Positions 1-9,080 of a DNA stretch of 64,000 nucleotides are shown here, piece after piece; the stretch's first letter is position 1; each line of letters begins with the position of its first letter. The translations under genes and the position numbers were made by a program. A model generated the notes under the pieces. It did not search any database and was not told the origin of the DNA. It saw only the letters and a program-made list of their open reading frames with translations. The DNA is taken from the NCBI GenBank assembly GCA_964503045.1, contig CAZCZI010000017.1, positions 53,110 to 117,109 of the forward strand. Direction: 5' to 3'. The stretch comes from CAYZJR01 sp964503045 (lineage in GTDB: Bacteria; Cyanobacteriota; Vampirovibrionia; Obscuribacterales; Obscuribacteraceae).

Positions 1-35
1 AGTAGATCAAATCTCATCTAACGGAGGCTGACAAA

Positions 36-956
36 ATGTTCACTGCATTAAAAAGGGAGCAGGCGTCAGACCAGCTCCCCAGATCAAACGCGCAGAAAAG
101 GCGAAGTTACCTGCCGTTTCGAAACCCTTCGAACGGTAGGAGCTTCAACCGAAACAGCGCTGCCTACAAACTGGCAAACTTTCTTCAACTTGCTGGTGCG
201 TATGTTTCGCTCAACTGGCGAATCCAAATGGAGTACCGCTCGGCGTTTCTTTCACAAGCCGGAGCCATGTTTTTAAACAATGGTGCCTGGCTCATATTCT
301 GGGTTTTGTTTTTCACGAAATTCCAGGTTGTAAGAGGCGCAACACAAAACGACTTGGTCACTCTATGGGCCATCGCCGCTGGTGGCTTCGGCTTGGCGCA
401 CGCAGTATGCTTCAACGCCTGGCTGTTGTCATCAGTGATCTCGAGAGGACAAATTGATGTATGGCTTCTCTACCCACGAGCAGTGCTACCGCACTTGTTG
501 CTTGGAAAAATGAGCGCCACCGCTATTGGTGATGTAATATTTGGCTTTGCAATTTATCTATTGTTCATAAGACCTGATTTGCCTCACTTTGTTCTCTTCG
601 TGTTCTTGACACTTTCCGTCGCTGTTTTGTTCGTCGGCTTCGGAATTTTGTCAGGCAGCCTCGCATTCTTCGTGGGCAACTCGGAGGTACTCTCTGAACA
701 GTTGAATTTCTCTTTGATCACCTTCAGCACATATCCTCATACGCTCTTTGATGGATGGGTGAAAGTGATACTGTTCACTCTGATACCTGCGGGCTTCGTT
801 AGCGCTCTTCCGATTGAGGCATTGCACAACCTCTCGTTAAGAGATGCAGCGCTGTCGTTTGCGGGAGCTCTGGCAGTTCTTGCAGTCGGAGTTGCGACCT
901 TCTACATTGGATTGAATCGATACGAATCGGGCAACCTCACAGAAATGCGCAGTTAA
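36..956 (+). CDS. ABC-2 family (DUF990-type) transporter permease
   Basis: A 306-residue integral membrane protein. After a polar N-terminus of about 45 residues there are roughly six hydrophobic segments, including stretches near residues 77-95, 115-135, 165-205 and 275-295. The pattern, with a YRSAFL-type motif before the first helix and a late GLNRYESGN tail, matches the small ABC-2 permeases of the DUF990/COG3694 group. These pair with a second permease and an ATPase to export an unknown substrate. No partner lies downstream, so the rest of the operon is probably left of the window. A CGGAGG ribosome site 8 nt before the ATG supports the start. Family assignment is by recall of sequence pattern; the substrate cannot be read. 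Confidence 0.75.
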   Translation: MFTALKREQASDQLPRSNAQKRRSYLPFRNPSNGRSFNRNSAAYKLANFLQLAGAYVSLNWRIQMEYRSAFLSQAGAMFLNNGAWLIFWVLFFTKFQVVRGATQNDLVTLWAIAAGGFGLAHAVCFNAWLLSSVISRGQIDVWLLYPRAVLPHLLLGKMSATAIGDVIFGFAIYLLFIRPDLPHFVLFVFLTLSVAVLFVGFGILSGSLAFFVGNSEVLSEQLNFSLITFSTYPHTLFDGWVKVILFTLIPAGFVSALPIEALHNLSLRDAALSFAGALAVLAVGVATFYIGLNRYESGNLTEMRS

Positions 957-957
957 A

Positions 958-1003
958 AACAGAACCTCGGCGGCGACAATGTCTGCTTCCGAGGTTCTTT
1001 GTT
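958..1003 (+). terminator. Intrinsic terminator after the ABC-2 permease
   Basis: A perfect 10-bp inverted repeat (AGAACCTCGG at 961-970, CCGAGGTTCT at 989-998) lies just after the stop codon and is followed by a short T-rich stretch (TTGTTATTA). It suits a terminator for the upstream permease. The remaining bases up to 1124 show nothing else. Confidence 0.7.
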
Positions 1004-1124
1004 ATTAGCGATTGCCATACTAGCCTGCGAGTTACGCGCGCACGATACTATTTTGCTTGTTGAAGAAAACAAACAGTTACTCGATGAATTTCAGCCTATT
1101 TCGACTCGCTAAACTCTTCAGGGT

Positions 1125-1418
1125 CTAAGTTCCGAACGAATATCTGATCTGATCTTCCGTGAACCCCCGTCTTTGAATTTCTTCCAAAGAAGAGTTCCGA
1201 AACTTTACATATGGTTCTTGCTGACACAAGTAACACGTGGCTCGATCGTAACCACCCAGATTTTCTCCCAAGAACTTATCTTCGCTCTGCCCAGCAATGG
1301 ACCACACATTGTTGGATTCTGAGCAGACAAGCACGATACCATAGCAGGTTGGGCAACTATAGAAGCAGAGCTCTCCCTGTCCACAACATGTGCATTTCCA
1401 CTTCAATTCATACGCCAT
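1125..1418 (-). CDS. Small Cys-rich zinc-ribbon-like protein
   Basis: A 97-residue soluble protein with cysteines in paired arrangement: CTCC near the N-terminus, then CPTC, a single Cys, and a later CYLC. This looks like one or two zinc-binding knuckles. The ATG at 1418 is preceded at 8 nt by AGGAGA, which decides the start over an upstream GTG. The C-terminal third is charged and ends in a helix-like SSLEEIQRRGFTEDQI segment. I do not recognise a named family. It is divergent from the neighbouring TPR gene at 1485 and shares the short region between them. Confidence 0.6.
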   Translation of the reverse strand: MAYELKWKCTCCGQGELCFYSCPTCYGIVLVCSESNNVWSIAGQSEDKFLGENLGGYDRATCYLCQQEPYVKFRNSSLEEIQRRGFTEDQIRYSFGT

Positions 1419-1484
1419 TTTGGGTATCTCCTGCACTTCCCTTTGTGGTATTCCCAGCAGTTGACGTTATTGTCGCTGCACTGT

Positions 1485-2642
1485 ATGAATAGGTTCATGT
1501 TGCCATTTCGTTCAACTTCAATTGCCGCCGTATCTTTACTTTTGCTGTGCACGACTCAGCCGGTGAGTTCCGAACCAGCCGCAAAAGCAAGTAAGATTTC
1601 CGAACCCTGCGCCAAAATATGTGCAGAAGGCAACAAGCTGCTAAAAGACGGCAAAGCAAACGAAGCGATCCAGAAGTTTAGATTGGCGCTAAAAGCAGAT
1701 CCACATTGCGCTCACGCTCATGTCGGCTTATCCGCTGCATTTCGCGATGGTCACGAACCGGAGATTGCTGTTAAAGAGGCCGCCAGAGCAATAGAAATGT
1801 CTCCTGGACTTGCTGAGGCCTATGTCGCCAGAGCACGCGCCTATGACGGCACAAAGGACTATAAACGCTGCCTTGCCGATGCTCGGCATGCGCTAAAGCT
1901 GAATCCCAACTTAGCATGGGCGTTAATCTTAAGGGCCAAGGCAGCCTATGCGTGTACAGCACTCTCGGCTCAAGAAGAGGTAGGAGATGATGCGCATATC
2001 GCCGATTTAAAACGTGCATGCCAACTTGAACCTCAGCTTCCGGAAGCCCATGCAGCTTTGGGAGAAGCGTACGGATTGGTTGCGAACTATAAAGAAAGCG
2101 CCGCCTCCCTGACCAAGGCCATCGAGCTTAGACCAAACAACAAGCAGTTTTACGAGTTGAGATCTACCGCCTATGCAGGAATGAAGCAATTCGATAAAGC
2201 GCTCGATGACCTGACCACCGTCATCAAGTTCAATCCTACTTTTCCAAGAGCCTACGCAGAACGAGCACAGCACTACGAACATATGGGTAAGTACGACAAA
2301 GCGTTTGACGACTATACCAAATCTCTTGAATTGAACGACAACCGTCATCATATTCGCTACTCCCGAGCAAGAATCGCAGAAAAGTTGGGGCGCTACAAAG
2401 ACGCTATTTCCGACTATACGAAGCTAATCGCGATGAGTCCAAAGGATGACGAAATGGTCGCGGGGCGGGCAGCCTCATACTTTAATGCCGGCATGCTTGA
2501 CAAAGCGCTGGCTGACTATAATCACGCTATAGAATTGGCTCCGGAATCTTTGTATTTTGAAGGTCGCAGTCGCGTGTATAGGAAGTTAGGCAAAAACGAA
2601 CTTGCCGAAAGAGACCTGCAAGAGGCGAAAAAGCATAGGTAA
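1485..2642 (+). CDS. Secreted TPR-repeat protein
   Basis: A 385-residue protein beginning with a signal peptide (Arg, then a hydrophobic run ending LLLLCTTQPVSSEP). About nine to ten tetratricopeptide repeats follow, each with the 34-residue pattern of small residues and Tyr (for example YKESAASLTKAIELRPNN and YDKAFDDYTKSLELN). TPRs are helical scaffolds for protein-protein contacts; the partner is unknown. The predicted location is periplasmic or extracellular. The start is uncertain: ATG at 1485 or 1497 both leave an intact signal peptide and neither has a good ribosome site. It converges on the 2664 gene across a shared hairpin. Confidence 0.85.
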   Translation: MNRFMLPFRSTSIAAVSLLLLCTTQPVSSEPAAKASKISEPCAKICAEGNKLLKDGKANEAIQKFRLALKADPHCAHAHVGLSAAFRDGHEPEIAVKEAARAIEMSPGLAEAYVARARAYDGTKDYKRCLADARHALKLNPNLAWALILRAKAAYACTALSAQEEVGDDAHIADLKRACQLEPQLPEAHAALGEAYGLVANYKESAASLTKAIELRPNNKQFYELRSTAYAGMKQFDKALDDLTTVIKFNPTFPRAYAERAQHYEHMGKYDKAFDDYTKSLELNDNRHHIRYSRARIAEKLGRYKDAISDYTKLIAMSPKDDEMVAGRAASYFNAGMLDKALADYNHAIELAPESLYFEGRSRVYRKLGKNELAERDLQEAKKHR

Positions 2643-2663
2643 GACACTTAAGATTGTGTCTTA
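2640..2663. terminator. Bidirectional hairpin between convergent genes
   Basis: A perfect 8-bp inverted repeat (TAAGACAC at 2640-2647 and GTGTCTTA at 2656-2663) with an 8-nt loop fills the 21 bp between two convergent genes. It begins inside the TAA stop of the left gene and abuts the TAG stop of the right one. It is AT-edged on both sides, so it could stop transcription from both directions. Confidence 0.55.
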
Positions 2664-3863
2664 CTACCGGCGCACAAACCGAATCACTTTATTTGTATAG
2701 TCGATCGTGTATTGCCAGTTCCCCAAAAACGTTTGCCCCAATAGCGGGTCGTTTACTTCACCAATTTCTCTGACAGCGCTTATTCTGAAATCTCTCTTTT
2801 CGATTGGTCCGAGTCTGAGGCGGGTGATCTCAAAACCGGCTCCCTTAGCCTCACCGCCTACTCCTCTGTGCACCTCTTCTTCGGCATCTTCAGGCACGTT
2901 GATACCGAGACGTTTCAACTGATCGAACGTAAAGACAGTGCGCGATGCACCGGTATCAAAAATCATCTTGCACGGTCTGCCATTGACCTCCGCCATGACG
3001 CGAATCGTATCGCCCTCGCGGACAAATGGAACAGAGTTTGGATCACTTGCAGCGGTTGCATAGCTTTTTACTGTATGACTGGTGTTGGCACTTATTGTTG
3101 AAAGTCGCGGCTTCTTTGTGAAACGAATTGAGCTTGCACCACTATCTACCGTGTAGCGAAAATCCCTGAAAAATGTCTGTCCCAAAAGCGGCGGCGTAAG
3201 CAGATTTTCCTGCACCAGAATCTCCATGTTTCTTCTCAAAATAGTGCCGACTTTCAAATCGACAGTCATTCGCCAAAAAGGCACTGTACTTTGGCTGCCC
3301 ACTCCAATTGCATTGCCTACAGAAGGTCCTTCCGGTGGTCGAATGCCGAGCTGAATCAAATGGTTTTTTCCAAACGCGCAGGTTTCCGCACCAGTATCGA
3401 AAACCATCATGATCTGTCTGTTATTGACATAAGCCTCAACCAACTGAGCGTTGGACTCGCTCTTCTGAAAGTAAACCACAGCATCTTGAGGAAGAGAGTC
3501 ATAGTCCGGAGCGTCGCGCTCAGCACTTCTCAAAACAGCGCCTTTGCTTATAATTTGCAACGCCTGCTGAGCTTGTCCGGCAGCCAAACTCGTAGGGAAG
3601 GTGGCGATCAACTGCTTGTAGGCGGCTGTTGCTCCACTGATATTGCGCAGTTGATGAAGACAAAGCCCATAGTAATACAACGCATTCGGATTCTTAGGAG
3701 CCTTACCGACGCAGTCTTTAAATAACACAGCCGCCTCCTCATATCTTCCCGCGTTATAAAGTTGCACGCCTTTGTCCATGGTAGGCTGCGCTTGTGCTTC
3801 ACAACAGCTCAACACAAGAAACACGATCAGCATCGCTTTCATCATTTTATTGACGAAGTTCAA
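2664..3863 (-). CDS. Secreted TPR plus double retropepsin-like aspartic protease
   Basis: A 399-residue protein with a signal peptide (hydrophobic core MLIVFLVLSC, possible lipobox-like Cys pair at 20-21), two TPRs (about 30-105), and two retropepsin-like domains, each with an aspartic DTG motif: D156-T-G-A-E and D303-T-G-A-S. Each is followed by a conserved PLLGQTFxxxFxYTxD block. Retropepsins act as dimers, so two copies in one chain could form a single intramolecular active site; that is inference. A TTG start at 3863 is chosen because GAGGA sits 7 nt upstream, while the ATG at 3845 has no ribosome site. Similar clan AA proteases are typically periplasmic in bacteria. Confidence 0.8.
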   Translation of the reverse strand: MNFVNKMMKAMLIVFLVLSCCEAQAQPTMDKGVQLYNAGRYEEAAVLFKDCVGKAPKNPNALYYYGLCLHQLRNISGATAAYKQLIATFPTSLAAGQAQQALQIISKGAVLRSAERDAPDYDSLPQDAVVYFQKSESNAQLVEAYVNNRQIMMVFDTGAETCAFGKNHLIQLGIRPPEGPSVGNAIGVGSQSTVPFWRMTVDLKVGTILRRNMEILVQENLLTPPLLGQTFFRDFRYTVDSGASSIRFTKKPRLSTISANTSHTVKSYATAASDPNSVPFVREGDTIRVMAEVNGRPCKMIFDTGASRTVFTFDQLKRLGINVPEDAEEEVHRGVGGEAKGAGFEITRLRLGPIEKRDFRISAVREIGEVNDPLLGQTFLGNWQYTIDYTNKVIRFVRR

Positions 3864-3948
3864 GCAGTGTTCCTCGTTTCATCTGCCGCCTCACTACCAC
3901 ATCATAAAATACCAACATAAATTATGACTGAAACCCAAATCTCATGAT

Positions 3949-5067
3949 TTAGATGTCTTTGCGGAATCTCTCTGAATACCCTGTCAGTTCCACATATGCG
4001 CTCCCACTGACGGCTTCTGCACCCATCTTTCCGGTTACCGACGTTGAGCCTTCCCAATATGTCACTCCAGTGCTGCTTTTCGTTACCAGCTCCTGCTCCT
4101 GAAGAGTCGGTGTCAGTGTAAGCTGCAGTTTTAGAGAGGGAACAGACAGATTCCACCCCATGGGATACACACCACCACTGGTTGGACTCTTCCATTTCCC
4201 CAACGCTCGCTGCGAGAACTGATCGAGTGTTACGTGCGTCATCTTTCCATCTTTATCTATGAAAGTGCCGCTCGAGTTGACATCATACTTTCCGTCAACT
4301 CGTCGCATGACATACAACATCAACTCGCATCCATTGTCCAACTGCACGCTGTACCAATCCCAGCCAACTTGATCTTCGGTGAGTTGATTGCTTCCAAACT
4401 CATGATCCATCCAACTGAGTCCGGATACTTGAACAAGTTTGCCATTCTCGAAAAGCAATCCATCGGTTTTGAGCCGTGTCATCGAATAATAGTGCGATGC
4501 GCAACCTTTGCGAGATGCCTTCTGACTGACGCCGTCTTTGCCGTGCACGACAGGCGCTTTCATCGGTTCTAAGGTCAGGTGTATGCCGAACTCGGGTGTG
4601 TCTGCCTTTATGTAAAAACACCCGTTGAGCCACTCAGCCAGCCAGCCTTCGTTGAAAACATAAAATGAGTCCTCGCGGGCACCGGCAGTATTTACTCCGC
4701 TGCGATTCAACTTTTCAAAATAGTGAAACTTCTTGTTGTTTTCATCCGTAATTGCAAAATGCGCTAAATAGTAGTTGCGAAGCTGCCATGGAGAATTTTG
4801 TGGAACATTGGGTTCTTCCACACCAATTCTGAAGAACGTCAGCTCGAATCCATATTTCTTTCCAGCCTCACTCTTTAGGTGCCCCGTGTAATACCACCAC
4901 TCTGTCTTGAAATCATCGTGACTGGCGTGATCACGAGGGAATTGGTACTTGTAGCCTGGCAGTGCAAGTTTGAACGATCGTTTCTGCGCCAAGCATGGTG
5001 ACGGCATAAGGCACGTCACGGTCGTCAATACAATCGCTTGCAATAATGCCACAAACATTCTATTCAT
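3949..5067 (-). CDS. Secreted CrtC/AttH lipocalin-like protein (COG5621 type)
   Basis: A 372-residue protein with an N-terminal signal peptide ending near LMPSPCLAQ. The mature part starts with a FPRDHASHDDFKTEWWYYTG segment, the signature of the AttH/CrtC (hydroxyneurosporene synthase-like) double lipocalin fold. Later blocks (WMDHEFGS, GWDWYSVQLDNG) also fit. The gene overlaps the end of the FtsX permease by 8 bp, so the two are translationally coupled. COG5621 proteins commonly sit beside FtsX/LolD-type ABC systems; the export or envelope role is inferred from that context. No carotenoid genes are nearby, so a carotenoid hydratase role is unlikely. Confidence 0.85.
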   Translation of the reverse strand: MNRMFVALLQAIVLTTVTCLMPSPCLAQKRSFKLALPGYKYQFPRDHASHDDFKTEWWYYTGHLKSEAGKKYGFELTFFRIGVEEPNVPQNSPWQLRNYYLAHFAITDENNKKFHYFEKLNRSGVNTAGAREDSFYVFNEGWLAEWLNGCFYIKADTPEFGIHLTLEPMKAPVVHGKDGVSQKASRKGCASHYYSMTRLKTDGLLFENGKLVQVSGLSWMDHEFGSNQLTEDQVGWDWYSVQLDNGCELMLYVMRRVDGKYDVNSSGTFIDKDGKMTHVTLDQFSQRALGKWKSPTSGGVYPMGWNLSVPSLKLQLTLTPTLQEQELVTKSSTGVTYWEGSTSVTGKMGAEAVSGSAYVELTGYSERFRKDI

Positions 5068-7660
5068 CGCGAACCACCTGTGGTGCCAACGTCTTAGCAG
5101 CCATTCTTGCCGGCAGTATTCCAGAAAGAATCGCTGTTGCTAGTACGACAATGCTGGACTGCACTAGAAAGTCGTAGGGTACTACGAGTTGAACTGTCCA
5201 ACCAAAGGATTGTTTGTTGATAACGTGAATCAAAAGCTGAGAAAGAATCCAGCCTAGAATCATGCCCGTTATGTTTCCGAACAACCCGAGAAGCCCGGCC
5301 TCAATCAACACTATCTTGCGCAACTGTCCGGCTGTTGCTCCAAGATATCTCAAAATTCCAAACTCTCTTCTTGACTCTAAAGTAAGGGCAAACAGTGCGT
5401 TCATGATCGAAAGCATGGCAATGGAAATGGCAATGGTGTGAAGGGCATAGGTAATGGCGAATGTCCGATCGAACACTCTCATCGCCTCGCCCCTCAATTC
5501 ACTAGTTGTACGAATCTTGAGAAGAGAGGTTGCTTTCTTTAAGATCGCTTCTCTAACTTGATGAGGGTCTTGATTCGGCTGAAGGTAGATTGCACAACTG
5601 GAAATAGTTGAATCATTGAACAGCCTATGATATGTGGCACGCGGCAAAATGATGTATCCCAGATCGCTTGCGTAATCGTAGTAGATTGAGCGCACAGTAA
5701 TGTCTTGGGGTCCAGAAGGTGTGGTCAAATGCAAAACATCTCCGGCTCTCACTCCCTTCTTAATGGCGAAACACTCGGACACAAGACAAGCGCGATCACC
5801 CAGTGTTGCCAAAACGTCGCTCGTCTTCTCGCCATTGACGAATGCAAGCCGTCCGTATTTGGCACGAACATCCAGATCGGCACCTGCAATATTTGTCGGC
5901 AACCCATTGTACTCAAACGGCATCTCGACAAAACCATCGACTGCCTTAACGCCAGGGGTCGACTCGACCAAATCGATCATTGACGGATCAAGCCTGGCAG
6001 AGCCGCTTCCCTGAGCGCGCGCTGCCGACTGGAGCCACAAATCTGCTTCTAAGGTTTGGTTTACCCACACCAATACGGTCTGCCTGAAACTGCCAATCAT
6101 GATTGCCAGGCTGACCATCATTGCAATTCCAATCATCAAGCTTGCAACAGCCACCGACGTTCTTCCAATTGTTCCATAAAGAGATCTAGCCGCAAACTTG
6201 CCTTCACCAGGCATGCAAGAGTGCAAAATGTTTGCCATCGCCGGCAATAAAACCTTGATGAATAGTGGAACAAACAACGCCGCACCGGTAATTGACAAAA
6301 AAGCTGCCACGTATCCAAACAATGGGAACCCATTTACTGGTGGTTGCCCAGAAGTCCAATATGCAAGTGCAAACACTATTAGAGAAAGAACCGCAAGTGG
6401 TGCCGCAAGCACCCTCAATTTCGACTCGTACGAGGCCCGCCGTGTAGCCTCTGCAGGCGAGACAGAAATTGATTCCAAAACTGGTGGAATTGCAGCAAGT
6501 AGCGTCAGTCCACCGCCGGCGCTCGCGGACAGAAACACTGTTTTCCAATCGAAAGTAACATTTTCGATTGGATGTTGAAACCAAAAGTGATTTATTGTTG
6601 ATGATACCGCTTTTAGTGCTCCATCTGCCAACACCAAACCAAATGCAACTCCCAAAAATGTTCCTGCCACAGCCAAAAGAAGGGCTTCAAGAAAAAAGCA
6701 AATTACAATCTGCCACTTGTCCACACCAATCGCACGCAGTGTCCCTACTTCCTGGCGTTTGCGCAAAACGGAAATGGTCATGGTGTTGTATATGAGAAAC
6801 ATTCCAACCATTACGGCAATAAACGTCAGCGCAAGGAGGTTGTATTCGAATGACTTGGTCATCTTTTCGACCTGCTCACCGCGATGTGCTGGGCGAACAA
6901 CCGAAAGTGTGGGCGGCAGCTCCATTGAAAGTTTCTCTTTCACCTCCAGGAGGTTCTGCTCCGGCACAATTATTTCAATTCTGCTCACTTTCCCTGGCGT
7001 TTTCAAAATATCTTGAGCCAAGCCGATATCAGCCACAACCAAATTGCCACTGAAAGCACCACCAAGACCCTCTGCACTCAGGATGCCAACCACGTTGACA
7101 GCTTCCAATTTGTCGTTGACGAGCAGCTCGAAGCTGTCGTTCTTCTTAAGGTTAAGGGACTGAGCTAAGCGCGAGCCGACCAGAACAGCCCTTGGAGCAA
7201 GGACACTGGTGTTCGTGGCGGTATCTGATTTCGAATTCGACCTCGAGTCAACTCCTGCTTGTGGATCTTGTTGAACTTCGCTGTACGTTTTGAACGCAGG
7301 GTCTCCGAGCATATCGATACCCAAAAGCTCTACAACGGATTTGTTCGTTCCAGGCAGAGCGATGATCTCATCTATCATCGGCGTGAACTTCGCATCAATT
7401 CCCCAGAGCCATTGCAGCTGGTTGAGGACAGATTCGTCTACGCCTCTGGAAAACCGCGGACATATCTCTAAGTTGGCTTTGCCGGAAACTTCATCGACGG
7501 TGTCCTTAAACCTGGTCAAAGCAGTGTGATTGGCCAGGGTGATTGATAAATACACACTGACACCAAGGGCAATGCCTAAAAGAGTAATCAGACTGCGCAC
7601 CCAATTCTTTCTCAAGTCTCGGAGAATGAAGCGCTGAAAGAGTGTCCATGTCGAAGTCAT
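5060..7660 (-). CDS. FtsX/MacB-LolE-type ABC transporter permease
   Basis: An 866-residue fused permease with about ten transmembrane segments in two FtsX-like halves. There is an N-terminal helix (about 25-45), a large extracytoplasmic domain, three helices near 270-400, a central pair, a second periplasmic domain, then three C-terminal helices. Motifs LRAIGVDKWQI and LRYLGATAGQLRKIVLIEAG mark the FtsX coupling segments. Start chosen at ATG 7660 because it lies one base after the TAA of the ATPase gene (TAATATG), indicating translational coupling. With the ATPase it should form a mechanotransmission-type ABC complex that moves lipids, lipoproteins or a secreted product, possibly with the CrtC-like protein. 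The substrate is unknown. Confidence 0.9.
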   Translation of the reverse strand: MTSTWTLFQRFILRDLRKNWVRSLITLLGIALGVSVYLSITLANHTALTRFKDTVDEVSGKANLEICPRFSRGVDESVLNQLQWLWGIDAKFTPMIDEIIALPGTNKSVVELLGIDMLGDPAFKTYSEVQQDPQAGVDSRSNSKSDTATNTSVLAPRAVLVGSRLAQSLNLKKNDSFELLVNDKLEAVNVVGILSAEGLGGAFSGNLVVADIGLAQDILKTPGKVSRIEIIVPEQNLLEVKEKLSMELPPTLSVVRPAHRGEQVEKMTKSFEYNLLALTFIAVMVGMFLIYNTMTISVLRKRQEVGTLRAIGVDKWQIVICFFLEALLLAVAGTFLGVAFGLVLADGALKAVSSTINHFWFQHPIENVTFDWKTVFLSASAGGGLTLLAAIPPVLESISVSPAEATRRASYESKLRVLAAPLAVLSLIVFALAYWTSGQPPVNGFPLFGYVAAFLSITGAALFVPLFIKVLLPAMANILHSCMPGEGKFAARSLYGTIGRTSVAVASLMIGIAMMVSLAIMIGSFRQTVLVWVNQTLEADLWLQSAARAQGSGSARLDPSMIDLVESTPGVKAVDGFVEMPFEYNGLPTNIAGADLDVRAKYGRLAFVNGEKTSDVLATLGDRACLVSECFAIKKGVRAGDVLHLTTPSGPQDITVRSIYYDYASDLGYIILPRATYHRLFNDSTISSCAIYLQPNQDPHQVREAILKKATSLLKIRTTSELRGEAMRVFDRTFAITYALHTIAISIAMLSIMNALFALTLESRREFGILRYLGATAGQLRKIVLIEAGLLGLFGNITGMILGWILSQLLIHVINKQSFGWTVQLVVPYDFLVQSSIVVLATAILSGILPARMAAKTLAPQVVRDE

Positions 7661-7661
7661 A

Positions 7662-8396
7662 TTATGGCTCCGGAGCGCTGTCTGACAAGATAATGCCATC
7701 TTTCATTTCGATTAGCCGCTCGGCAAATGATGCGGCTTCAGGGCTGTGTGTCGCCATAATTATTGTTGGAGCAGGACCGTTTTCTGTGCCACCATTCGAG
7801 ATACCGATACCTTCATGAATTGACCTCAAAAGTTCAAGAACAGCTTTGCCATTTTGTGTGTCAAGATTGCCTGTAGGCTCATCTGCGAGTATCACCTCCG
7901 GCTCATGAATCAACGCTCGTGCAATCGCAGTGCGCTGCATCTCGCCGCCCGACAGTTGAGCTGGGTAAAAGGCTGCGCGCGACGAGATGGCGAGTCGTTC
8001 TAACATCTTCGCGACCCGCGCACGTATCTCAGATGTAGGAACCTTTTTTGTTAACTCGAGTGGTAGAGAAACATTTTCTTCCACTGTTAGAGTCGACAGC
8101 AAATTGAAAAATTGAAAGACAAACCCGAGCTTCGAGGCACGTATTTTTGTCAGCTGCTCGTCAGACATTTTGGTCAGGTCATCATCACCCAAGATCACCT
8201 GGCCAGAGGTCGGTCTATCGACGCCTGCAATCAAATTCAAAAGTGTGCTTTTGCCGCATCCACTAGGCCCCATTAACGCGACAAACTCTCCCGCTCTCAC
8301 ATTCAAGTCCACATTAGCCAGCGCATTGACGTTATGCTCGCCATAAGTCTTGGAGACTTTGAGCAATTGCAGCTGCAATTTGGATTCAGCGGACAT
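7662..8396 (-). CDS. LolD/MacB-type ABC transporter ATPase
   Basis: A 244-residue ATP-binding subunit. Walker A is GPSGCGKST at 43-51, the signature is LSGGEMQR, and Walker B is VILADEP followed by TGNLD, the typical LolD/MacB/DevA wording. A Q-loop (FVFQFF) and switch His (MATHSPEAA) are present. An insertion of about ten residues (GIGISNGGTENGP) before the switch strand is slightly unusual. First gene of the three-gene minus-strand operon; its promoter must lie in the 94-bp divergent gap shared with the TPR gene at 8491. Confidence 0.93.
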   Translation of the reverse strand: MSAESKLQLQLLKVSKTYGEHNVNALANVDLNVRAGEFVALMGPSGCGKSTLLNLIAGVDRPTSGQVILGDDDLTKMSDEQLTKIRASKLGFVFQFFNLLSTLTVEENVSLPLELTKKVPTSEIRARVAKMLERLAISSRAAFYPAQLSGGEMQRTAIARALIHEPEVILADEPTGNLDTQNGKAVLELLRSIHEGIGISNGGTENGPAPTIIMATHSPEAASFAERLIEMKDGIILSDSAPEP

Positions 8397-8490
8397 GGTT
8401 CTTCTTTTGAGGGTTCCGCCTGCAATTATAGCGACTTCAAGGGTAAACTAATGATGGGGTCGTTCAATACCGGTCTATGGAGTGCCGAGC

Positions 8491-9075
8491 ATGTCAGGTC
8501 TTGAAATACGAAACACCGTTGCGCTTCTGATTGTGGCAATCGTGACAAGCCTGCAGGTGCGGGTTCCAGCACTATCACAGCAGCAAGAAATGGCTCCGCG
8601 AACCAAATTTGACGACTACAGCGACGCAGGCATCGCTGCCTTCAAGCGGGGCAACGACCAGCAGGCCGAGGCATACCTGAGATCGGCGCTCCAACTAGCA
8701 GAAAAGTTCGCACCAAACGATCCCCAATTGATAAAAACACTGCGCAACCTTGCCATGGTTCTTTCCTCTGAAGAGAAATATGAAGAGGCAGAACAACTTC
8801 AAAGACGAGAGATCGAGCTAAAAGAAAAGGCTTTCGGTGACACGCAAGATCTCGCGTCAAGCTTAAACAACCTGGGTGTGCTGTGCTACAACCAAGGCAA
8901 GTATAAAGAAGGCGAAATCGCATACAAAAGGGTTATCGCAATCGACGAAAAAATACTTCCTAGAAACCATCCTGAACGCATTTTGTCGATGGAAAATTAT
9001 GCAAAACTACTCAGACGAATGAATCGATACAAAGAAGCGGAGAAATATGATTCGCTCGTTGAGTCGATAGAATAG
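8491..9075 (+). CDS. Secreted TPR (kinesin light chain-like) protein
   Basis: A 194-residue protein with a signal peptide (hydrophobic run around TVALLIVAIVTSL). About three 42-residue TPRs of the kinesin light chain/TPR_10-12 type follow, recognisable by LRNLAMVLSSEEKYEEAEQL and LNNLGVLCYNQGKYKEGE. ATG at 8491 is preferred over GTG at 8482 because GGAG sits 8 nt upstream. It is divergent from the ABC operon. Likely a periplasmic scaffold; no enzymatic motif is visible. Confidence 0.8.
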   Translation: MSGLEIRNTVALLIVAIVTSLQVRVPALSQQQEMAPRTKFDDYSDAGIAAFKRGNDQQAEAYLRSALQLAEKFAPNDPQLIKTLRNLAMVLSSEEKYEEAEQLQRREIELKEKAFGDTQDLASSLNNLGVLCYNQGKYKEGEIAYKRVIAIDEKILPRNHPERILSMENYAKLLRRMNRYKEAEKYDSLVESIE

Positions 9076-9080
9076 TGCCG

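Noticed and set aside
3949..5067. Carotenoid hydratase (crtC)
   Set aside because: The fold matches, but the gene is secreted and coupled to an FtsX-type ABC transporter with no carotenoid genes nearby, so only the family is named.
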